Assembly (NCBI GenBank): GCA_011391755.1
Contig: JAABPZ010000020.1
Span: 1-11,095, forward strand
DNA length: 11,095 nt
Direction of reading: 5' to 3'
Source of the DNA: Methanothrix sp.
GTDB lineage: Archaea; Halobacteriota; Methanosarcinia; Methanotrichales; Methanotrichaceae
The notes beneath the pieces were generated by a model. The model was not told where the DNA came from. It did no database searches and saw only the letters and a list, made by a program, of their open reading frames with translations. Of the stretch, positions 6,124 through 11,095 are shown piece by piece. A program made the translations under genes and the position numbers. How positions within the stretch are numbered: position 1 is the stretch's first letter; each line of letters starts with the position of its first letter.

Positions 6124-7225
6124 TGCTCAGCAACAGCAGGCTGATGAACATCCCCGAGAAGATGGTCTGTATTCCCAGAATGGACAGAATCATGGCCATC
6201 ATGGCGTTCTGGTACGCATCCAGTGCTCCGAAGCCTGTCGCCCCCCAGCTGAAGAGAACCTTTCCTCCGAGAAGAACGCCCAACCCGAGCAATAGCAGTC
6301 CCAGAAGCAACTCTTTTTCCAGGGAGTGGTAACTCATCAGCCTCTTCATCCTTCCCGAGCCGGATAGTCCGTAAGCGACTCCAAAAGCATCGAATTGCAG
6401 GCCGGCCAGAACCATCTGGTAGCCTATGATGAGCAGCAGTCCTCCCAGGATCAGAGAATGCATTCTCGATGTGCCCTGCAGATAAACTCCGGCTGCCAGG
6501 ACCAGTCCCAGGCAGAGGGCCAGCAGGCCGGGAACGAGAAGAAAAGGCACAGGACGGTAGAGCATCATAAAGCGCATATGTCTCCAGCCGTCCGTGAAGG
6601 AGTGAAGTTTGGAACTGCCTTTGCGGGGATGATATGTGATGGGAACTTCTCCGATCCTCAGTTTCTTGGAAGCGGCTTCAATCACCATTTCCGAGGCGAA
6701 CTCCATTCCGCCCGACCTCAGGTTCAGCCTTTGCAGGGCCTCGAGGGTTATGGCCCGCATACCGCAGTGTGCATCCGATATGCCGGCGGAAAAGAGCAGG
6801 TTCAGCACCCAGGTGAGAGTCGGATTTCCAATATACTGATGAAGAGCAGGCATTGCTCCCGGAAGTATCTCTCCTTTTAGCCGTGACCCCATAACCATAT
6901 CGAAGCGGCCGCTCTGGAGGAGTTTGAGCATCTCCAACATTGCTTTTGGATCATAGGTCAGATCACCATCCATTAACACTATGTAATCCCCGTTTGCCTC
7001 CTTTAACGCAGTCAGATAGGCATTCCCGTAACCCAATTTTTCCGGCCTTAATAACTTCGCGCCGCATGATAAGACAATCCGGGCAGTCTCGTCCGTAGAG
7101 CTGTCGGCGACCAGAATCTCTCCCGGCAGCTTCATCTCGGCGAATGTCTCTTGGGCTCGCAAAATGACTTCGCCAATGGTCTCTGCCTCATTCATGGTGG
7201 GGATGATCAGACTGACTAAGGGCAC
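6104..7225 (-). CDS. GT2-family dolichyl-phosphate-sugar-type glycosyltransferase with C-terminal membrane domain
   Basis: This 373-residue enzyme resembles dolichol-phosphate mannosyl/glucosyl transferases, which load a sugar onto the polyprenyl-phosphate carrier at the inner membrane face. The GT-A domain starts at once (VSLIIPTMNEAETIGEVI), with ADSSTDET (40-47), the metal-binding DGD at 86-88 (VLMDGDLTYDP), MGSRLKGE (112-119), DAHCGMRA (151-158) and KGSSKLHS (202-209). After residue 225 come about four hydrophobic segments (roughly 225-247, 256-280, 305-325, 340-366), as in membrane-anchored Dpm1/GtrB-like enzymes. The start is GTG at 7225, placing the conserved first strand at residues 3-9; no strong ribosome-binding site is visible. 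It is first in the minus-strand run and diverges from aglB, fitting a role in making the lipid-linked donor or its first sugar. Confidence 0.9.
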   Translation of the reverse strand: MPLVSLIIPTMNEAETIGEVILRAQETFAEMKLPGEILVADSSTDETARIVLSCGAKLLRPEKLGYGNAYLTALKEANGDYIVLMDGDLTYDPKAMLEMLKLLQSGRFDMVMGSRLKGEILPGAMPALHQYIGNPTLTWVLNLLFSAGISDAHCGMRAITLEALQRLNLRSGGMEFASEMVIEAASKKLRIGEVPITYHPRKGSSKLHSFTDGWRHMRFMMLYRPVPFLLVPGLLALCLGLVLAAGVYLQGTSRMHSLILGGLLLIIGYQMVLAGLQFDAFGVAYGLSGSGRMKRLMSYHSLEKELLLGLLLLGLGVLLGGKVLFSWGATGFGALDAYQNAMMAMILSILGIQTIFSGMFISLLLLSNGQQDD

Positions 7226-7283
7226 AATCCATAGCGTTGTAGCTTCATATGTTAAGGCTTTTCCTTTACCCGGAGCAGGGAGC

Positions 7284-7300
7284 CAAAACCCTTTATATAA
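7284..7300 (+). promoter_or_regulatory. TATA-box promoter of aglB, possibly shared with the divergent operon
   Basis: CTTTATATAA (7291-7300) preceded by CCAAAAC fits an archaeal TATA box with an A-rich BRE. Transcription would start about 25 bases downstream, near 7320, which coincides with the ATG at 7321, so the aglB mRNA may be leaderless. The TATATA core is nearly symmetrical and also reads TTATATAAAGG on the minus strand, where it could serve the GT2 gene with a leader of about 45 bases. Confidence 0.55.
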
Positions 7301-7320
7301 TGTTTTCCTTATCGGGAAAC

Positions 7321-9531
7321 ATGGATGGAGTGAAGAGGAGCGAGAAGGCAGAGCTGCTTGCCGTTGTTCTCGTCGGCTTTTTGTTGAAGTTGTTTGCGGG
7401 GCGTAGTTCCCTAACTGAAAGCGGCGTTATTCTGCCTGGCTATGATGAGTTTTATCATATGCGCAGGATCTTATATACTGTGAACCATTTTCCGGACACT
7501 CTTTGGTTCGACTCTTACCTTAATTATCCGCATGGTTTGAATCTAACCTGGCCTCCTCTCTTCGATCAGCTCTGTGCCGCGCTATCTGTAGCCCTGGGCC
7601 AGCATAGCCAGGCAGGCATTGAGATGGTGTCAGCCTTGGTGCCAATGCTCATCGGCTGCATAGCAATCGTAGTGGTCTACTATCTGGTGAGGGAGCTATT
7701 TGATCGCAGAGTAGCTCTTCTGGCAGCTTTCATGACCGCTCTAGCTCCTTACTACCTCTTGTACACGATGTTTGCCGCCCTGGACCACCATTGCCTGGAG
7801 GTGCTTTTGCAGCTAATGTCTCTTCTCTTCATCGTCATGGCCCTCTCCCACCGCGAGAAGAGATACCTCTTTGCAGTCTTGGCCGGCCTGACAATGGCGG
7901 CTCTGGCATATACCTGGCAGGGCACAGATGTCTATCTCGGGATTTTTCTGATTTATGCTGTGGTCAAGATAACCCTGGATCTAAAGAACGGGTCGGATTC
8001 AAAGGATACCGCGACAACGCTCTTGGCTGCCTATGGCGTGGCTTTGATCCTGGTTCTTCCCTTCAGGAGCACTCCCTGGATGTCTCCCTCCTTCCTGGGA
8101 TTGGCGGCAATGATCGTTGCCATATCCATCATTTATGCCCTCACTCATTTTATGTTGGCAAGGAAGCTTTCCTGGACGGCCTTTCCTCTGGGTATCCTGC
8201 TTCTAGCTGCCGTCTTTGCTCTTATCTCCCCGCTTACAGGCGGCTTGTTCGGATTAAGTGGCCTGATCCATTCAGGACTTGCGTACATCTGGGGGGGCGA
8301 GATGATCGGGAAGATCGGTGAAGCCGAACCTCTTATTTTTGATGCAGATACATTTTCTCAGGTCGTATTCTCTCGTCTTGGGTTGAATATTCTCTTATCA
8401 CTGGCGGGGATGGCGGCCAGCATCGCCTTCATCCGGCGAAGCGATGCTGCAAAGAGACCCGGTCAGATCCTTCTTCTGGTGTGGGCCGTCTCCACCATCC
8501 TTCTCACCATTGGGCAATCCAGGTTCCTTTACATATCCACCATCTCGATGGGAGTGCTGATTAGCATTCTATTATTTTGGATCCTGGATTACGTCGCAAA
8601 GAATTTTGCAAAGCGCGAACAAAGTGCATCACCATGGCTGACTCTTGCTCTGTTGCTGTTTCTCGTTCTGCCTACCATGATCGATACCATCTCTTTTGCA
8701 CAGAGTACACCACCTGCGGTGAGCGGAGATTGGTACCAATCTCTCATCTGGCTGAAGGATAACAGCAACACCACCAGTTATTATGATAATCCGGTCAAGA
8801 ATGCAGAGTACAGCGTCATGAGCTGGTGGGATTATGGGAACTGGATTCTCTACTTATCCCAGAGGCCGGTGGTGGCGAATAACTTCCAGGCAGGTGTGGA
8901 GGACTCCGCCAAGTTCTACCTATCCGAGAGCGAGGAAAATGCGACTAGGGTGCTTGACGCGCGAAGATCCCGCTACATCTGGACTGATTACAATCTGATC
9001 TACGGAAAGCTGCCGTCTCTTACTACCTGGGCAAATGAGGATATTGACAGCTATATGAAAATGCAGGATTACGGGCTGCAAATTGCCGCTATACCAACGC
9101 AAAGGCTTTTCAATACAACCCTGGCGCGCCTTTACTTCTTCGATGGGGCAGGGACTGGCCATTTCCGGCTGATCTATGAATCACCCACATTCCTTGGCGA
9201 AAGCCCGGCAAAGAGCGAGGTCAAGATCTTCGAGTATGTTCCTGGCGCATTGATACGGGTAAAGACCGGCCCGGACCAGAGGGTGGGTGCATTGCTGAAT
9301 ATGACCACAAATCAGGGACGGTCCTTTACCTACGTGAACCAGGCATCATCTTCGCCAAAGGAGGGAGCTTTTGAGTTAAGGGTTCCTTACTCCACCGTGA
9401 GTCGTTACGAAACTCATGCTACCGGCCCCGTTATGGTATTCTCCGGCAACCAGGCCGGCGTGAAGATGCAAAACCTCGATGTGAGCGAGGAAGACGTTCT
9501 CAAAGGCAAGACCCTTGAAGTGTCACTATGA
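7321..9531 (+). CDS. aglB: Oligosaccharyltransferase catalytic subunit AglB (STT3 family)
   Basis: This 736-residue membrane enzyme transfers a lipid-linked oligosaccharide to Asn in N-X-S/T on the outer face of the membrane (GT66). About 13 transmembrane segments fill residues 11 to about 456, followed by a soluble domain with the family's WWDYGNW signature at 502-508. Other motifs: the first acidic metal site in GYDEFYHMRR (D42), DHHCLE (D155-E160), the external-loop acid in KIGEAEP (E334, TIXE-like position) and the arginine of GQSRF (R401). A DK/MI-like motif appears as D556-x2-L559-x3-K563. I chose ATG 7321 because a TATA box lies 20-30 bases upstream and the residues DGVKRSEK lead straight into the first membrane segment; an in-frame ATG at 7249 would add 24 residues but lies upstream of the TATA box. 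It diverges from the glycan operon it presumably serves. Confidence 0.95.
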   Translation: MDGVKRSEKAELLAVVLVGFLLKLFAGRSSLTESGVILPGYDEFYHMRRILYTVNHFPDTLWFDSYLNYPHGLNLTWPPLFDQLCAALSVALGQHSQAGIEMVSALVPMLIGCIAIVVVYYLVRELFDRRVALLAAFMTALAPYYLLYTMFAALDHHCLEVLLQLMSLLFIVMALSHREKRYLFAVLAGLTMAALAYTWQGTDVYLGIFLIYAVVKITLDLKNGSDSKDTATTLLAAYGVALILVLPFRSTPWMSPSFLGLAAMIVAISIIYALTHFMLARKLSWTAFPLGILLLAAVFALISPLTGGLFGLSGLIHSGLAYIWGGEMIGKIGEAEPLIFDADTFSQVVFSRLGLNILLSLAGMAASIAFIRRSDAAKRPGQILLLVWAVSTILLTIGQSRFLYISTISMGVLISILLFWILDYVAKNFAKREQSASPWLTLALLLFLVLPTMIDTISFAQSTPPAVSGDWYQSLIWLKDNSNTTSYYDNPVKNAEYSVMSWWDYGNWILYLSQRPVVANNFQAGVEDSAKFYLSESEENATRVLDARRSRYIWTDYNLIYGKLPSLTTWANEDIDSYMKMQDYGLQIAAIPTQRLFNTTLARLYFFDGAGTGHFRLIYESPTFLGESPAKSEVKIFEYVPGALIRVKTGPDQRVGALLNMTTNQGRSFTYVNQASSSPKEGAFELRVPYSTVSRYETHATGPVMVFSGNQAGVKMQNLDVSEEDVLKGKTLEVSL

Positions 9532-9819
9532 AGTCAACTACCGCGCCCTGTTGGGCACGGCTTCCCACTTCATTGCCAAAACTTGCATCACGGATATGTG
9601 TATTTAGTGGCTTTGACTCTATGGGGCGACGAGCTGTTCCATCCCTGTGAGGAGTATGTTCCTGGGATCTACTTTTATCAACTTTCGACCTGCACTTTGA
9701 AGCCTTGTACGAAAATTAGAAGGTAAATCAGGTTCCGGAGCGAGATAGTCAGTTTCGCTATATTAATGCAAACGATTATCAAGTTAATCGGTTCAAGATT
9801 ATGTTCCCAGCAGCTCTAT
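9532..9819. other. Intergenic region between aglB and the terminator of the secreted-protein gene
   Basis: I see no convincing gene here. A 40-codon ORF begins in the ATGA overlapping the aglB stop (9528-9650) but has no recognisable features. A 6-bp inverted repeat, CGATTA/TAATCG (9773-9778 and 9785-9790), is too short to interpret. The stretch presumably holds the 3' end of the aglB transcript. Confidence 0.5.
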
Positions 9820-9856
9820 AAAAAAAGAAATAAGCGCCGAATTGTGTTGCGGCGCT
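9820..9856 (-). terminator. Stem-loop and T-tract terminator of the secreted-protein gene
   Basis: On the minus strand, 18 bases past the stop, AGCGCCG (9856-9850) pairs exactly with CGGCGCT (9839-9833) across a 10-base loop. It is followed by TATTTCTTTTTTT (down to about 9819), the classic intrinsic-terminator layout. The plus-strand side is also followed by T-rich sequence, so it may act in both directions between convergent genes. Confidence 0.7.
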
Positions 9857-9874
9857 ATTGTTTTAATTTGATGC

Positions 9875-10657
9875 TTACACGCAGGGCAGCCAATCAACGC
9901 TGATTGCGCCGCATGTGGAGTTGCCCCAGAGCTGGATGAACTTCTCGATGGAGAAGACGCCAGTCAGGTCCTCGACAGATCTGCCGTACTCAGCATGGCG
10001 GCCTTTCAGCTGGTTGTCAGCAGTTGGGTCGCGGGAGATCCAGCCGATGTGGGCAACGCCGATGACGTTGCTGTTCAGGTTAGCTTCGAGAACACCGGTG
10101 CAGCAGGCTGGGCAGCCGGCATTGCCGTCTGGTCCCTGGTTGCCGTAGCCCCTGGTCTTGACCTCGGTGGTCTTCTGCAGGTGCTCAGCATGGGTGTACA
10201 TCTCAGTCAGCACTGCGCCGATCTTGTAGTTCTGCACGCAGAGTTTCTCGACCCACTTCTGGTCATAGGTGCCGGTCTGGTAAGAGACGGGCATGTACTC
10301 GAACTCAGCTTCCTTGGTGAAGTTGATGTAGTCCATGGGGCATCCGCCGGTTGGGAACTTGCAGGTCAGGTCCCAGGTCTTAGTAACCTTGTTATAAGAG
10401 CCACCTATGGGTGCGCCGCCTCTCTGCAGCTGCCTCTCGGCCTCAAGCTCAGTTCGCTCGGTGATAACGTTACCGGAGCCGGACTCTTTCTCTACCAGTT
10501 TCTGGCCCTCAAAGCCAGTCTGGGTGGAAATGATCATCTCTACGTTCTTGTATCCAACGCCCTTCACCGATGCCTTTTCGTACATATAGTTGGCTGCACC
10601 GGCAGTGGCGACTATTGCCATGGCGATAATAACCAAAACAGCTATTAGTTTCCTCAT
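9875..10657 (-). CDS. Secreted cysteine-rich protein of unknown function
   Basis: The 260-residue protein begins MRKLIAVLVIIAMAIVATAG, a signal peptide with a basic start, hydrophobic core and probable cleavage near AGAA (20-22). The mature part is polar, with eight cysteines (99, 106, 140, 182, 185, 186, 249, 259), including a CPACC cluster at 182-186, which suggests disulphides or, less likely, metal binding. Two N-glycosylation sequons are present: NFT at 112 and NST at 246. I do not recognise the family. The start at 10655-10657 is favoured by an excellent Shine-Dalgarno, GGAGGTG (10672-10666), eight bases before it, and by the signal peptide directly after; the frame stays open 116 codons further upstream but that part is not protein-like. 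It has its own terminator and is convergent to aglB, whose product could glycosylate it. The strong ribosome-binding site suggests high expression. Confidence 0.85.
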   Translation of the reverse strand: MRKLIAVLVIIAMAIVATAGAANYMYEKASVKGVGYKNVEMIISTQTGFEGQKLVEKESGSGNVITERTELEAERQLQRGGAPIGGSYNKVTKTWDLTCKFPTGGCPMDYINFTKEAEFEYMPVSYQTGTYDQKWVEKLCVQNYKIGAVLTEMYTHAEHLQKTTEVKTRGYGNQGPDGNAGCPACCTGVLEANLNSNVIGVAHIGWISRDPTADNQLKGRHAEYGRSVEDLTGVFSIEKFIQLWGNSTCGAISVDWLPCV

Positions 10658-10663
10658 TTCTTT

Positions 10664-10672
10664 CCCACCTCC
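10664..10672 (-). promoter_or_regulatory. Strong Shine-Dalgarno that sets the start of the secreted-protein gene
   Basis: The minus strand reads GGAGGTGGG, a near-perfect match to the 3' end of archaeal 16S rRNA, ending six bases before the ATG at 10655-10657. It is the strongest ribosome-binding site in the window and argues against the 116-codon longer reading frame. Confidence 0.85.
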
Positions 10673-11095
10673 ACGATATGAGGATCGAAGGCTGCTTTTT
10701 AACGGCAACGAATGATCCATTAGTACATCACTCTGATTAGATCGCAGAATCCTGGCCCTAAGACACGGGATCGTTCCATCATAAAAGATGAAACCGCATG
10801 GTTTCGGCTTCGCTTTTAAGCATCGTCCGAATGCGTCAAATGCCACCCTATTCAGCGTGAGGCGCCTGATCCAATGATTTGAATTAGAGTTGTGTTTCTC
10901 AGGCACGATCGTTCTGATTAGGTTAATGGCATATAAACCTATCGAGCATGAAAACGAAAATTTTATCGTCCCAATATATGTGCTACCAATGCTTGTTTTA
11001 TTCAATTGCAGTGCCCAGCAGCTTAAGATTTAAGAATCTATTGCATAGATATTTCTACAAAATGCGATCGAATTTAGCCCAATAGCATCTGAATA
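10673..11095 (-). promoter_or_regulatory. Long non-coding upstream region of the secreted-protein gene, with a candidate TATA box
   Basis: About 420 bases hold no convincing gene. On the minus strand the best TATA-like site is TTTATAT (10937-10931, in AGGTTTATATGCC). If used, transcription would start near 10907 and leave a leader of about 250 bases. A second candidate, CTTAAAAG (about 10820-10813), would give about 130 bases. The leader would contain a small hairpin, GAAACC/GGTTTC (10790-10795 and 10800-10805). I do not recognise a known riboswitch. Confidence 0.35.

Noticed and set aside
9528..9650. A 40-codon ORF starting in the ATGA that overlaps the aglB stop
   Set aside because: Overlap looks operon-like, but the product is low in recognisable features, has no ribosome-binding site of its own and could easily arise by chance.
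9232..9665. A 14-base direct repeat, GAGTATGTTCCTGG, inside aglB and again after it
   Set aside because: One 14-base match in 11 kb is within chance and nothing else around the two copies is similar.
9995..10648. A 217-codon plus-strand reading frame
   Set aside because: It is antisense to the secreted-protein gene, whose signal peptide, ribosome-binding site and terminator make it the real gene.
10658..11005. A 116-codon upstream extension of the secreted-protein reading frame
   Set aside because: It would put the signal peptide in the middle of the protein and bypass the excellent Shine-Dalgarno just before the ATG at 10657.
1..11095. Search by eye for CRISPR arrays, tRNA or rRNA genes
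   Set aside because: No regularly spaced repeats and no tRNA-like or rRNA-like sequence was seen on either strand.

Overview
The window looks like chromosomal DNA from a methanogenic archaeon of the Methanothrix/Methanosaeta type. This is inferred from an archaeal-style oligosaccharyltransferase (AglB), TATA-box promoters with Shine-Dalgarno leaders, tightly packed sugar genes, and a small secreted Cys-rich protein. No rRNA or other taxonomic marker is present, so the genus is a guess; Archaea is well supported.

Layout. (1) Positions 1-234 are the right-hand end of an IS21-family element: the last 45 codons of an IstB-like helper ATPase, then two tandem copies of a 22-bp terminal repeat. Immediately after it is the C-terminal end of an unidentified host gene (to 356), apparently cut by the insertion. 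(2) Positions 403-7225 are a minus-strand run of five sugar genes, read from right to left: a membrane-anchored GT2 dolichyl-phosphate-sugar-type glycosyltransferase, a GT4 glycosyltransferase, a short-chain NAD-dependent nucleotide-sugar epimerase, a GDP-mannose-4,6-dehydratase-like protein, and a second GT4 glycosyltransferase. Neighbouring genes overlap, except where a solo tnpB element (IS200/IS605 superfamily, IS1341 type) sits between the first GT4 gene and the epimerase gene (about 3740-4924). (3) Diverging from this run is aglB (7321-9531, plus strand), the oligosaccharyltransferase catalytic subunit, with a TATA box in the short gap between the two start codons. (4) After about 300 bp with no convincing gene comes a terminator hairpin. 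It belongs to a convergent minus-strand gene (9875-10657) for a 260-residue secreted protein with a signal peptide, eight cysteines and two N-glycosylation sequons. Upstream of that gene is about 440 bp of non-coding DNA, probably its promoter and a long leader.

Together the genes read as a protein N-glycosylation locus. The two SDR enzymes would make a modified nucleotide sugar, the GT2 and two GT4 enzymes would build a lipid-linked glycan at the cytoplasmic membrane face, and AglB would transfer it to Asn-X-Ser/Thr sequons on exported proteins. The neighbouring secreted protein is a plausible but untested client.

The points most worth a second look are the Tyr-x-x-x-Arg in place of Tyr-x-x-x-Lys in the epimerase, the two-tier RNA-like hairpin at 4926-4978, the tnpB element with its probable guide-RNA end inside the glycan operon, the extended C-terminal part of the dehydratase, and the divergent promoter that appears to give a leaderless aglB mRNA. 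I see no wholly new system.
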